Assembly (NCBI GenBank): GCA_900239685.1 | Contig: OENT01000403.1 | Location: 58,079-122,078, forward strand | Source: Rotaria macrura | Taxonomy: Eukaryota; Rotifera; Eurotatoria; Philodinida; Philodinidae | Direction of reading: 5' to 3' | DNA length: 64,000 bases | Shown: in pieces, positions 1 to 13,137 of the stretch | How positions within the stretch are numbered: position 1 is the stretch's first letter | How the letters are laid out: each line of letters opens with the position of its first letter | Made by a program: the position numbers and the translations under genes | The notes under the pieces: generated by a model | What the model was told of the DNA's origin: nothing | The model's database searches: none | Seen by the model: the letters and a program-made list of their open reading frames with translations, nothing else

Positions 1-1248
1 ATCTATTTCATCTCGAAAGCGTTTCTGTTCATCAATTAAATGTGGGTCTTCTTGATGTATTGCGATTTGGATTTGTTGACTTATGTCATTTATTTGTTTA
101 TCGAGATCTTGATTTTCCATGTGTAAATTATTAACACGAACACGCACATCAGAAATACTACGCATGATTTCACGATTTTTTTCTGTTTGCCGTTGTGATT
201 CTATTGGTTGTTGTGGTCGATGATATTCGATCAATGCATTTACTTTCGCTTGATAGTAATTTTGTAATTGTTGCTGTTGTTGATCTGCTATTGTTTCGAA
301 TTGTTTACGTATTTCGCGTATAGCTGATGTTAATTCACTTTCGAAAAATGGTGCTGGATCAACATTAGCTATGGCTACTTTTGAACGAAGTTGTTCTATG
401 TCAAATTTATGTGCTGTCTCAAGTGCTTTTAATTCTTGTTCGAGCACAATTTTTTCCGCTGCTAACAGTTGTTTTTGTGTTGATTCATTAGTTATTTCAG
501 TTATAAGATGTGCTACATCAGATCGAGCACGTTGTAATTCAGCATAATAAAGTGCCATTTCATCATCATTATCAGCAATAGTTTTTCTTATCAATGCGAT
601 TTTGTTTTCAAGATCAACAATCTTTTGTCGCAACTGTTTCAATTGATTTCTAGTACCGTTCACTTGTTCTGATCGTTGTATAGTTGATAAGCGTTGCTCA
701 GCTAATTTAAGACGTGCATCAATTTCTTGCCGTTGAGTCTGTCCTGAACGAACATCATTATCCATACATTTCAAGGTTTCTGCAGCTTCTCTTCTTTCAC
801 TTGAGATTATTTCACGAATACGTTGTAAACCAATACCTTTTTTATTACGAATATTATCCCCATCACGGCTAAGTTTACGATTCACAGCTTCTAAATAGCA
901 AATTTTACCAATATATTCGGCGAAACGATCATTTAATTCGGCTAGTTGTCGTTTTTCTTCAACACGTTGACTAGTAAACGGAACTAGTGTCAATTTACTA
1001 GTATCCATAGCATTTCGTAATGGTATCGGACTACTTGACATCGATTGTGATACAGTCATGGTTGATGTTACATTTCGATTTGCACAACCAAAACTTTTTA
1101 CTGGTCGAGTAATAACAATCTGACGTGGTACTATGGCTGACATATAACCAACAACCATACCACTAGAACCATACATATCATATGTTGTATTCGAATGTGA
1201 ATCCGTTGTATGCAATGCGTCACGTTGTACATCAAAGATAGTAGGCAT
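1..1248 (-). CDS. Intermediate filament protein, N-terminal part (runs off left edge)
   Basis: One open frame of 416 codons from an ATG at 1248-1246 continues past position 1. After a head of about 96 residues rich in Ser, Thr and Val comes the coil 1A signature of intermediate filaments (KRQLAELNDRFAEYIGKI at about residues 99-116, then YLEAVNRKL). It is followed by a long coiled coil of coil 1B type. A coil-2 start is seen as IREIRKQFETIADQ with QNYYQAKV, matching the family pattern of a WY.SK stretch. The remaining rod and the tail lie outside the window. Intermediate filament proteins polymerise into 10-nm filaments in the cytoplasm or, for lamins, under the nuclear envelope. Which type this is cannot be decided without the tail (NLS, Ig fold, CaaX). 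No intron interrupts the visible part. An acceptor-like site about 35 nt upstream of the ATG suggests a spliced leader or 5' UTR intron. Confidence 0.88.
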   Translation of the reverse strand, partial: MPTIFDVQRDALHTTDSHSNTTYDMYGSSGMVVGYMSAIVPRQIVITRPVKSFGCANRNVTSTMTVSQSMSSSPIPLRNAMDTSKLTLVPFTSQRVEEKRQLAELNDRFAEYIGKICYLEAVNRKLSRDGDNIRNKKGIGLQRIREIISSERREAAETLKCMDNDVRSGQTQRQEIDARLKLAEQRLSTIQRSEQVNGTRNQLKQLRQKIVDLENKIALIRKTIADNDDEMALYYAELQRARSDVAHLITEITNESTQKQLLAAEKIVLEQELKALETAHKFDIEQLRSKVAIANVDPAPFFESELTSAIREIRKQFETIADQQQQQLQNYYQAKVNALIEYHRPQQPIESQRQTEKNREIMRSISDVRVRVNNLHMENQDLDKQINDISQQIQIAIHQEDPHLIDEQKRFRDEID

Positions 1249-1677
1249 TTGGGTGTTTAACGAGAAAAGTCGGAAATGAACTTTCTGAGATGAATAGATC
1301 TGACGAATGTGAGATCACAGCGCAAAGAGAAAATGAACACTGCTGGACTCTTTATAAGCGAGAAGGATATAGCGAAATTATATGTGTGTGCATATGTAAT
1401 AGATTCATCGATTTAATTTCTCATTAGAATGTACAAATCCAAAATTAATAACACATATACACACACACACATTACATATTCATGTGATTTCTTTTACGTG
1501 CGTATGCATTTGAAGAATAAAAAGAGTGATATTCTATAGTTCTATTAAAAACAATAGTACAAACACCAAAGCTTTAACCGCTACCCACAAACTATTATCA
1601 TGCAACACCCCAAGGCCCAAAATTCAATAAACGTTAAATAGGATCCAGAAAAGGATATTTTTTTAAAATCATCCTAC

Positions 1678-1740
1678 CTGATTCAGCTGTTGAAACTGGC
1701 CACGAGATAGAACTTGATTGCAATGACACCGGTTCGGAAG
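1678..1740 (-). other. Possible 63-nt exon upstream of the intermediate filament gene
   Basis: On the minus strand a 63-nt stretch is bounded by a good acceptor (run of T then GTAG at 1745-1741) and a good donor (GTAGG at 1677-1673). It is open in two frames and its length is a multiple of three. It could be a 5' UTR or alternative first exon of the intermediate filament gene (its donor is 429 nt from that ATG). No start codon or known domain is seen. Confidence 0.3.
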
Positions 1741-4092
1741 CTACAAAAAACCAAATAAGTATTGGTTGTTTTATGTTAACATTTGAAATTCATCCTTTTT
1801 TATCTTATTATCAATAAAAGCCATTTCATTTTTTATCGTCAATTGGTTATAAAATGACAATGTTAATCTATAGAATTTTTCTATCGTGCAATACTTTCCT
1901 ATCGCTCTAAAAGACACGTATTCGTGTATAATATACATGCAATAATCTTACGAAAAGATTTGATCTCTTCCGCATGCTACAGATTAATCACCGTTAGGTA
2001 GAAGCTACACGCTGATCATGTCTATTCGAATAAGTTGTCTTTTTGTTACTATTCTGAATGAATTATATCTCTTCTTCTTCATAATAACTGTCTAGCCGTC
2101 ACAGACGTGCAGTAAACGACAGTTGAAGTCGTTCTTTATACGAATCGATTTTCATTGTAGGAATTTAATGTGCTGACCCAAAGAAAATCCTCTGCTGTTC
2201 AGTTGTTTACAAAAATTTAAGTAAAATTGATATAAAACAATTATGAGAAGTAACTGTAAACATTCTATTGACCGAAAACCTAGAGAAGAACATTTACTTT
2301 TACATGAAGCCATTCAAAGTTTGATGTTTTCTTTTTGAAATAGTAAAACTTGTCGAATTCTTCTCAGCACTTTGAATCAACTCTAAATAAGCGGGAATTT
2401 CTCTTTCGTTTCATTTAATAAATTGAAATTTTTACCAGAAACACATCTCTCAAAATTGACTCATTGCTGAAAACTTCAATCGAATGGTATTGCTTCGAGT
2501 AAAAAAACTCGCTTTTTAAGAAAGAATGGTTTGACAAGATTCGTTTGTTATTAGAATAATAAATACCTATCGATTTACTACGAGACTATTGAAAGACGAA
2601 CGTCCAATGTACTGGTGTCTGTCGGATTAATGGAAACGACTTGCCTTTGTCAACGTAATCTGTGGAGGAAAACGTTTTGGCACAAAGCATAATTATGTTC
2701 AATTTTTTTCACTTTTAGGATTTTAGAAAACAATCAAAAGTAGTCAGCTAGAATGAGAATTCGATACTCTTTCTAATTATATGTTAAAAATTTGACCATG
2801 ATTTATGACAGCGTGGCTATAAGCGTATACCTAAATAAATAAAAGCTATAATTAGTGCCTGACAAAATACATGTTTTTCTCTTTCATGCATTGTAGAATA
2901 TTTCATATTCTATAGAATCATGGTTTTGAATATCTTATAACTCTAAAACCAAACAAAATGTGAAAACAAGTTTTCTAAATGCCATCCTGTAGATGATATG
3001 AAATTAAACAGTTTTTCAAAATTTCGATATATTTGAAATAAGATAGATTTTGATACTATCCCACTATATGTGGAAAGTGAAGTAAATTGTGTATTTTGTA
3101 GATCAAACATCATTCTACAAAGTAGTGTATAAGTCGATTTTCTTGCAATTAGAATTGAAGCACGTTTAATCAATATACAATAATGCACTTGATTAAAAAT
3201 TCTATACAAACTTCGTTTTTAGTTCCCATCAAAGATTTATTCGTCCTGAATCAGATATAAGTCGAATAAAAAAAATTCTGAATAGATATTTAGAAGGAGC
3301 ATAGAATTCTCATTCTATTTAAGAACTACTTTTGATTGCTTTCTGAAACCCCTATGTAAAGAAACACTGAATATATATTTTTGTACAACGACATTTTATA
3401 GTCTCTTATTCTAAGATAGAAACATGAATACGATTTTCAAGATTCTAGTCGGTATTCCAAAAACACGATTTTTCTAATGTTTCAGATTGGGAATGAATGA
3501 GTATTCATTTCAGAGTCCGTCATATTTGGTACCGTATATCAGTAAAACAACTAAACTGGGTACCAATATTTTTTGTTCAGTTCTTTTCAATTTTTATATT
3601 CTTGACTTAAAGGCCATCCATCAGTTCGAACATGCTTCTTGTTATGAAAGACATAATTCAAATGTGTGATATCAAATTCATACATTTCTCAACTTATGAA
3701 AATGTTTCAGATAAAATTAGTGTTTTTTTCTTTTAATCTTTTCAAAACATTGAAACATAACTGATAGCCGTTAGTATACTTTTATTTCTGATGATCAACG
3801 TATTGAAAAGTCTTCTGAAACGTGTGATCCAAACAAATATATCGAATAATTTCTACTCTCATTAGATTTCATATTTAGATTTTCTATGTTAGAAATAAAT
3901 GATTGATAGACCAGCCATTTTGTTTTTCTCATCCTAATCTACTATTTTACCGATATGATTGAAAAGAAAACCTGATATCGACTTCATTAAGATCTTGAAA
4001 TCTAATTCATATATGTCAATACTTGATCGGTTTGTGTTAAACAAAGAACAGCGTGGGAAAGAAAGAAATAGTTCTTGAAAAGGATTGAATTT
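1741..4092. other. Intergenic, no gene recognised
   Basis: About 2.3 kb of AT-rich sequence between the intermediate filament and PDZ genes. The longest open frames (88 and 60 codons) have no domain, no splice support and biased low-complexity composition. I see no RNA gene or repeat here. Confidence 0.6.
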
Positions 4093-7000
4093 CTAATTAC
4101 TTTGTTTTGTTGGAATGTTTCCTGATTTAATGACAGTTATTTCTAAAGTCTCATAGTAATTATTCCATAATGAATCAAATAATCTTTGACATTGTTCACG
4201 TGTTTTAAATGTTCGATCATTATTTATACTGATAATTTCATCACCAATATTGATTTGAGGGCAATAACTTTCGTTGACAATTTTCGAAATTCTAATTTTA
4301 CCATCGAATAATTCTTCAAAATCAAATCCATACTTGCCTATATGATTTGGTTGCCGTTGAACAGTTAATGTTGAACAATAATCATCTGTATCATTACGTT
4401 TGACTTGTGTTTGATCACGCATGTCAATAACACGTTCTATAGTTGTAATTAATTCTTCACTTGTTACATCACTGACAGGTGTTAAAATTTGTTGATTTTC
4501 TTCATGTAAACGTTTTTCAAATTCATCTATTTCATTATCTAATTGTCTAGTTGTTGTTTGATATTGATCAGAACTACTTAAATATCGTCGACATAATTCT
4601 TCATATTTTTCAACAACATCAGTTGTGCACGTATCAATTGTTGTACGACGATAACCATGTTCTTCATAGATTTCTTCATCATACAATGGTTCATGCGTAA
4701 TGTTAAATTCAATTTGGTTTTTATCTCGATGATAGTTTGAGCTTGTTAAAAGTGATTTACTAACAATTTGAGATAGATTACTGACAGGTGGCGATGTAGT
4801 AAATGTTGAATTTTCATTGTTGAATGGTTCAATTTCATAAGTAATTGTTTCTGATGTTTGAATTGTATCTGTTGGATCATCTGAAACTTTTTGAATAGTG
4901 AAAGAATTCGATTCTCGATCAAATTCATCGGCTATTTTCTCTAGATTTTCAGGTATGATTGTTTTAAGTACGAGTTCATCATTGCATACAGGAGATTTTC
5001 TTTTGAGATCATTATCATTGAATTCCGTCGATGATTTAATTTTGATTCGTCGTTGAAATCTAGCAGTTAAAGCTTCGTGAACCATCGTACCTAGATTATC
5101 AGTATCAATGTTTGCTTCATCTGTTTCATGATTAATTTCATCAATGGATTGTGGAAATCTTTCTGTTACAACATCTTCATAATCACCTTTATCTACATTA
5201 TCCATATCAATTGTTACTTGTTCGATTTCATTCATTCGTTTACGTTGAATAGGTTTTTGAATTCGAGTTGATAAAGCTTCGTGTATAACGAAGCCTAAAT
5301 TATCAGTATCGTTTTGTTCATTTGCATCCGGTATGAAATTATCGTATGACCATTCATCGGAATCGTTCGTCATGTGTTTTGGTTCACTATCTGATGGTGT
5401 TGTAGCTTCGTCATAGACGAAAAGTAAATTATTAACACAAATAGGTGCTTGATGAATTGAATGAACAATACCAACAAGATTATCAATGGATGTGTTTTCT
5501 TGTTCATCATCGGCATCATCATAAACAAATAGGAGATTATCTACTGTATTTCTTGTTTCAATTTCTTTATAATGATGTATATCATCAATAACTGTTATTA
5601 AGCGATCAAAATTATTTGTTGTTTCTTCACTTTCCGATGATAAATGTGATTGTTCTTCATCAACTGTTGGTAGTGGCTGATAACTCTTGCGATTAAATGT
5701 TTCAATTTGTTCTAATAAATTTGTTAAATTATCTATTAGAACATCTTTTTTATCTGTCGGTGAAGATATATGTTGATGAGTGTTTGAAGGCGATGCAGGT
5801 GCATCGAAGTAAAAACTATCTTCAGGTGAGATGATATTACTTATAACATCATCTCGTATACTTGGCTGCTGAAGTGTACTAGTTGTTTCATCACTTCCAA
5901 CAGATGATGTTGATTGATGAATCGTATCAGTACGAGATTCTTTAGCTGTATGATATGAAGTAGTTGTACCATCATCTACATCAATTAAACTATCAGTATC
6001 AGCAGTTGGACATGTCGTCAATGGGGATGGAGTAATATTTGTATGTGTGTTTAACTTTGTTGGAGTGTCAGTTGAAGATATCTAATTTAAAGAGAATTTA
6101 ATTGTCAATAATATTATGATATATGATATGGTAAGAATAAATTCTGAACATTGAGTTTTCCTCTCTGAAAATGACTGATTGTTGGTTGTACTGTGTGTCA
6201 ATTTGTACAAACATGAAACGATATGATCTTTAAATTTCAGTCTTGTTTATATTTTTTTCGAAATAGCAAACTTACTTTACTAATTGATACTATCGATCCA
6301 TCAGCGTCATCATTATCAATATTTTGCCATGAAGAATCTCGTAAATTATGATCAAGTGATGGTAAATCATAACCATCACGCATATATGGCTCAAGATACA
6401 TTCCACATGAACCCGGTGTTGACGGTGTTGTTTCTAACGCAATATCATTTGATTCAGGCGATGATGATGATGATGATGATGTTGTATTTGTCGTATTTAG
6501 CTGTCGTTCTTCTATAGAACGTTGATTCTCTTCATTTTGAACAGTTTGATTCGATCGATCAAGCGTTTGATGTTCGACAATTTCCAAGAATGTTGGTCGA
6601 CTGTTTACATCTGTTGGTGTACCAGCAAGTTGTTTTAAATTAAAATGGCCATCAAGTAATAATGGCGATGGGCTTGATGCCGACTGATCATCGATCGATG
6701 TTTGAAAAGTACCTGGAAGAATAATTTTATCCATTGGTTTCAAATAGATTTCATTATTGTTTGCCCATTCATTAACTTTTGCACTTGCATTCATCATTAC
6801 TGTATGAAAATTATCTAAAGGTCCAATGGGTTTCATTCGAGGATTTGTTAAACCAGTTGATAAATATGCAGCCATCAATAGCGCTTCATCATTTTCAGGT
6901 GATTTTTCAAGACGAAATTTTGGTAATGGACATTCATCGATTTTTTTCATATTTGTTGGTGATGCTAATTTCCATTGTGGTTTACTAGCCGATGGATTCA

Positions 7001-8040
7001 TAATGGCTGAATGATTTGTATATTCATCATCTTGTAAACGACGTGTTTTCTTGTCTAATTCACCATAGAGTTCTCGAATTTGATCACGTGTATAATTAGG
7101 CATCGACGATGGGATCGTTGGCTCATTGGCTGCTTCATACGCTATTTCACGACCGCGATGTATCATTGCGTCTTTTTCTTGAACGTTCGTATCTTGTTTA
7201 ATAACTTGACGTCGATAGATAAAACATGCGTCAGTTATAGTTTCAGTTGGTACATCACCTTGAGTTCGAACTCGTTTTTCACGTTTTTGCGTTGAATAAC
7301 TAAATATTAGATTATAAATAAATTTCTGATTTCAAACGATCTTTTATCGAAACCGAGTTTTATTTCTTGTTTTTGTATTCTATAAACTTACATCAAGTCA
7401 GATGGCTGCTTCTTAGTTTGTTCAACGATTATTTTCGAAATAGATGGCTGAAGTGAATCAAGTGACTTATGAGTGTCCATAGATTCATCTTCACTTTTTT
7501 CTAATGATATTTTACTTCTATGTTTAGTATGAGTATTTGAAACAGCACTACGATCTGTTAACATCGATGCATTTGTACCTTGAGAAAAGAATCGAGTCAA
7601 ATAAAAAAATCTAGTCATAGAAATGTTTTATTTACCATCCGTTTCAATATAACCACTATCCCTAGTTGGACTTGTGCTACGTTTGCTAGCTAATGGTTTA
7701 TAGTGTTGTTCATAGATAGATCTATGTTTATTAGTAATTGCTTTTATATCTGTTGTTGTTATGATTTCATCAGTAATAGTTAATGATTTTCGACTTTCAT
7801 TTGGTGATGGTGTTGATGAATGTTCGATAGATAATTTTTGAAAATCATCAAATGTTAATGAACTTAAATGTTTTATATTTGTATTATTCAGTAGAGATCG
7901 ATCTGTACAACGACATAAACCAACAGATATTGATTTCTTTTGTCGACGTAATGTTTGAAATTCGGATTTAATATGATCATTTGTTAATGTTATTGATGAC
8001 TTGAGAATATTTCTCTCATTTAGAAAAACTAGTATATCTC
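4093..8040 (-). CDS. Large mostly disordered protein with C-terminal PDZ domain (5' exon missing)
   Basis: Four exons join in phase: 8040-7636, 7578-7392, 7299-6276 and 6081-4093 (stop TAG), giving about 1,200 residues. The first visible exon starts mid-codon, so at least one upstream exon is unresolved. The last about 80 residues form a PDZ fold: KYGFDFEELFDGKIRISKI, then INIGDEIISIN, then a helix and LEITVIKSG. PDZ domains bind C-terminal peptides and organise complexes at membranes or junctions. The rest is Ser/Thr/Asp-rich and probably disordered, with a poly-Ser run coded by a GAT repeat near 6461-6480. In the last exon (about 5040-5550) five degenerate repeats of the type DNLGFVIHEAL occur. 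The exon at 8040 begins with GDILVFLNE, which could itself be the end of another PDZ-like fold. I do not recognise an ortholog. Confidence 0.78.
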
Positions 8041-10090
8041 CTAAAATAAGGACAGAATAAAAAATTAACACAATAGAAAATTGCAAATCAGTTGAAGTAA
8101 ACAGAAAGATTAAACGAATTCAAATCAATTATAAGCAAAGCCTAAATTTTGACTATTTTCTTTTTTGTTATGACACAGAAAATGTTCCGGATCGATTCGT
8201 TGTATTGTCATGAATTTATAGTTTGCTCCATTGAAATTCAAAAGACTAAATGACATTTCTGATTTCGTTGCACTTCATCGATTCACATTATTATTACTCG
8301 TCTATAGCCGATTATGATTCGTCGTTATTTATCCAGGCAATGTTTTCATCAATAGATTGTCGTACGTAGATGTATATACAGGGTCTATCAATCGATACGT
8401 ATCCTTCAATGTTTGAGCTTCACCATACACTCGTCTGAAACTTGATATCACTCGTACAGAACATCACAAAATATAAAATACTATTTAGTAATCAGCAATC
8501 AATTTTTTGTCCAGTCGCATGTTTATGTGTGCTATTACTCATATTTCTTTTAATCGACAAAATATCAGATGACGGTTCGATTCAAAAAACATCTCATTAA
8601 TATCTCTTTAGGTATTGGTTACGAACAAGGACATTATTAATATTCCAATTTCTAGTTTTGATACGATGAACATGATCAGTTTGTCATGAGATGAATCCTT
8701 ATTCTGAAAGAAAAGTTCAAGTAGCTAATAAAACTTCGATAATAGTTGAAAGAAGTTTTCAAGGTTGGTTTCTTCTTTCATGCGATTGTAAGAGTTTCGT
8801 GTGTTTTTTTTTACATCTCGTAATAAATCGAAGATATTTTTTATGCTTAGAAAAGTCATAAATCAAACACTCAATCAGCTTCACTTTCGCAAACATTTAC
8901 ATAGAAAAATTCGAATCTGACATGAATTTGTGAAGGTATATCGAAATCGTCGAATACTTAAGCTCAAAGAATTTCACTAAACTTTACATGTATGTAAATA
9001 TTTGAATATTTATATATATATATATATATTCTCTTATGAATGAAGTGTTAGTTTAACCTTGAATGTTTCATGTGTTTGGGCAAACAAAGGAAGTAAACAG
9101 AGTGCAGAGCATTAATAGCAAATACTACTAGTTTTGTTTTATGATCATTACTTTTATAAATAGTGTCAATGTTAAATAACAAAACGTTTAACTGACGTGT
9201 ACATAATCGTAACTCTGTATCGATATGAAATGTTCAATGACATAATGACAAGAGCAAAGAAAGTTATTTTTCAACATACCAAGGCTCTTCTATACCTATA
9301 TGTTGAAGTAGTTATTTGATGAACAAAAATGAAAGTAACTTCTTTACTTCTATTGACATATGAAGTCAATATTCTGTTTATAAATCATATGACATATGAT
9401 TTTCTCTTTTTTTCTGAATAGGCATAAAAACCAACGATCATATAGAATAGGTTTCAAAAACTAAAAACAATGGTATTCTACGTGAATTTCATCTTTGAAA
9501 GAAACCAATTAAAACTGAAGGAGAGCGAACACATTGTTTAGTGTAGGCAGTTCAGTATCCTAGCTGGATTAATGCATTGTCATATCAATTACACGCTTAC
9601 GTCTTTTTCTTTATATCGCCTTCTATCCGTAATTCAACTTACATATTATGGCATTTTATACTCTCGGTTAAATGCTGTAAGAACTATGAGCCTTGAAACA
9701 TGCGAAAAATATATACAAAGCACACACATAGAATACGCATTATACGATGTGACTCATAAAGAATGTTGCTCTCAAAGCCTCTAACATTATTTAATATATA
9801 GACTTTTATCGCATTATTCATGTAGATGAATTCATGAAAAATCTACTATAATTCATCGATGATGATCACACGAAACACAAACTCTTTTCCTATACAAATT
9901 CTTTATCATTCTGACTCTTAACCAGCAGAAGAAATATAATTTGCGCAAAAGTAAAAATTAGTATCTTAACATGCGTATGGAAATTATTCCGCTCGACTTT
10001 TTCAACAGTTGATATAATTATAGAAAAACAAAACAAAGAATTGAACTGTTCTCATCAAAAATGAAGCACGAAAAAAAGAAACAACAACTA
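8041..10090. other. Upstream/intergenic region of the PDZ gene
   Basis: About 2 kb AT-rich sequence. It must contain the missing 5' exon(s) and promoter of the PDZ gene, because exon 8040-7636 opens at an acceptor in phase 1, but I could not locate them with confidence. A short TA tract lies near 9008-9030. Confidence 0.5.
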
Positions 10091-12283
10091 TCACGCATGG
10101 ATCACAGGTGTATCAACAAGTTCGATAGATTTTCCATAAGTGTATAATTCAAATAATTGTATTTGATTAAATCCTTTAAACAATAATTCTTTTGGTATAT
10201 ATAATGTCAATTGTGGTCCAATAGTCCAATATCTTCCAAGATTAAAACCATTTACAAATACAACACCTTTTGTCCACAAACCATTGAATGCTAAATATGT
10301 GTCTTGTATTGAATTTTCATTTTCAATATTAAATGGTACATAAAATAATTGCGGACCAAAATTAAGGTCATAAATTTTATTCATATCTTTATCATCGATT
10401 GCTAATTTATTCCAATCTGTTATACTTGACGTACCTTGACGAAATTCTAATACATGTACTGTCCAATCTCGTAATTCAATTTCATCATCTAATAATACTT
10501 TATCTAGAATACCTTTTCGACTACGATCAAGTGTGGGACCATAATTAATACGTCCCATATTTTCTACAAAGATTGTTAAATGAGATGTGTCTGAAGGTAC
10601 AGAAAATCGAATTGAATTTTGCGTATGTAAAGATCTATAGATAACTTTTCGATTAGCAAGTACAATGGCATTGTCTGCAATTGCTTTTATTGTGATAAAA
10701 TGTTCTTTATTTGGTTTTAATAAATTTTGAATATTCTTATTCGTATAAACAATAAAACCTTGTGCTGTACCGACTGATTGATTATTTACTTGAATTTGTT
10801 CCATATTTAATGGACTATCATGAATAAGATATTTCTTTGTTAAAATATCATCATCAAGTAATTTTTCAAATGTTTTATAACCAAATACATTAATTTTTCC
10901 AAAGCTATGTTTTTTCGATACGATTGGCTGGACTATATCAAATACATCATCAACCATTCGTTCATGATTGTAAATAAGTAAATGTGGATTTTTTTCATAG
11001 AATCTTTTCATAACATTTTGTATGACAAAGTATTTCTCTGTTGGATCACCTGACTCATTTAATGGTGCATCATAATCATATGATGTGACAAGTGGTGAAT
11101 ACTTTTCTGATGGAAAATGATGACCACCACTGGTAAAACCAAAATTAGTACCACCAAAAAACATGTAAAAATTCATTGAGATCTCATATTTAGAGTTGAA
11201 TAGAATTTTTTCAAGATCTTTTTCAAATGTTTTTGCATCATATTCGCCTTCTTGGCCTGTTTTATGTTTGCCACCCCAATAATCAAACCAGCCTGTCCAA
11301 TATTCAGCTATCATAATATGATGTTTGGGACGAAATTCGACTAGACTTTTGATATTTGCATTGACATTTCGTTGGAAATTAACTGTTGCCCAAACATCAT
11401 CCAATGAACCTTTTACAAGATCATATCTATTATCGGATGTAAAGAATAATTCATTAAGATGATGCTCCATATACATTGAACGTATTGCTTCGAGATAATT
11501 TTTGTCACTGCCATAGCCTCCGTATTCATTTTCAATTTGAAATGCAATAATTGAACCTTGTCCATGTCGATTGTATTGATGTTCAGATAGAATAGGCAGC
11601 AAAGCTGAATAATAAGTTTTCAGTGCTTTAATAAAATTTGGATTCGTTGTACGAACACGCATATGATCATCGAGTAATAACCAACTTGGTAAGCCGCCCC
11701 ATTCCCATTCAGCACAAATATAACCTGAAGAGAAATATTAGACTAAATAAATGAGAAGGCTATCGTTTTCTCATTTACCTGATGGACGAATGATTGTAAA
11801 CATTTCATGTTCATGAACTAATCTTAAAAAACCAACTAAATCAGCTAAGCCTTCATTAAATTTATAATTTCCTGCTTCAGGTTCATGTAAATTCCATGGA
11901 ATATATGTTTCAATAGTGTTTAAGCCAGCTTTTTTCATTTTTTCGATACGATCTGACCATAGTTGTGGTAATACACGAAAATAATGTAATGAGCCACTTA
12001 AAATTCGAAATGGTCGAATCTTTTTTCTATTCAAATCATTGGTTTTAAATAAACGAATAAATAAATGTCTTTCATTATCAAGTATTAATGTTGGATCGTA
12101 CTGTTCTTGTAACATTTGTTTTAGAATAAGATAAGCAAGAATGAAAAAGACAAAAAGTATTAATATGACACCATATTTTCGACGATAACGCAAATGATAA
12201 ATCCGTATAAAAAAACGTCTTGATGTTAAACTAAATGTTTGCTTTTTTTTAAACTTATCATCCAAATTTTTGATATCATACAT
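10091..12283 (-). CDS. Beta-galactosidase, glycoside hydrolase family 35, type II membrane-anchored
   Basis: Two exons (12283-11779 and 11724-10091, 54-nt intron, in phase) encode 712 residues. The enzyme removes terminal beta-galactose from glycans. GH35 hallmarks are in order: SGSLHYFRVLPQLW near residue 100, GGLPSWLLLDD near 178-188, acid/base Glu235 in ENEYGGYG, the nucleophile Glu309 in MIAEYWTGWFDYWG, then GGTNFGFTSGG, and at the C-terminus GFNLGRYWTIGPQLTLYIP. These roles follow human GLB1 (Glu188 and Glu268). Instead of a cleaved signal peptide there is a basic N-terminus followed by one membrane span (about residues 38-54), so the catalytic part probably faces the Golgi, lysosome or outside. 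Length is slightly above the usual 630-680 because of the anchor. It has no obvious functional link to its immediate neighbours. Confidence 0.95.
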
Positions 12284-12486
12284 TTTTATGACACTGTCAT
12301 TTACGTTACATACATGGTGAAAAAAGAATACAATAACAAATTATCGTGACAATACGATAGAAACATTCATGCATATCTTCATTAAATAATCGTGATTATT
12401 GCTCATAGACAAAACTATCGAGCACGCAAATCTAGTAACAACGTTTTCGTCTAAGGATTAGGAACAACACGAGTACAAACGCATGT

Positions 12487-12546
12487 ATATATAGATGTAT
12501 ATATATATATATATATATATATAAAGATAGATAGATAGATAGATAT
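12487..12546. repeat. TA and GATA microsatellite
   Basis: A (TA)n tract of about 30 nt is followed by about five GATA units. It sits upstream of the beta-galactosidase start codon and produces spurious low-complexity open frames on both strands. Confidence 0.9.
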
Positions 12547-12911
12547 AAATAATATAAAGCGCAATAACGCTATTACTGCTGCTATGTTCTGTGACTTCGT
12601 TGCCGGTTAAGCATTTTTTTCTAGTTTGGGAGCCGCGTTCGATTGTCTTTACGGGCAAAATATCAAAGGAAAAGAAAAAAAAACGCACGATGAGAAAGAA
12701 AAAGAACGAGAAAAGAAAGAAAAAACAACCAGTCATTTCGAATACCCTCGGGGGCAATACACAGTTACTGAATCACATCACACTGCCTGCTTCAATGAGA
12801 AAACATATTTAAAGGAATAGAGAATAATATATTCTTAAATAATAAGTTCTAATGAACTTCCTTCGTATTGTACGTAGAGAAAAAGAAATTTAAAACATCA
12901 ATTTAACTTAC

Positions 12912-13081
12912 CATTTCTGATTCCTATCGTATATAACCCATTAGAAATATTGTTGAAGTTAATTAAACGCTTTTCATTTGAATCAATTATTAAATTAAGA
13001 TTGCGTTCATGACTAACATTGAATGTGTAAAATTCAAGTACATGATTCTGTTCGTCTTCCATTGATGCTGATATATTATTG

Positions 13082-13137
<56 letters not shown>

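Noticed and set aside
6284..7295. Plus-strand open frames of 62-77 codons
   Set aside because: Antisense shadows of the coding PDZ exon 7299-6276, whose phase-consistent splicing supports the minus strand.
10091..12283. Horizontal transfer of the GH35 gene
   Set aside because: It has a spliceosomal intron and host-like AT-rich codon use; GH35 is widespread in animals. Only a phylogeny could reopen this.
12458..12820. Overlapping open frames on both strands (up to 99 codons)
   Set aside because: They read through TA/GATA microsatellite and A-rich sequence; composition is Ile/Tyr or Lys/Glu repeats without domain or splice support.
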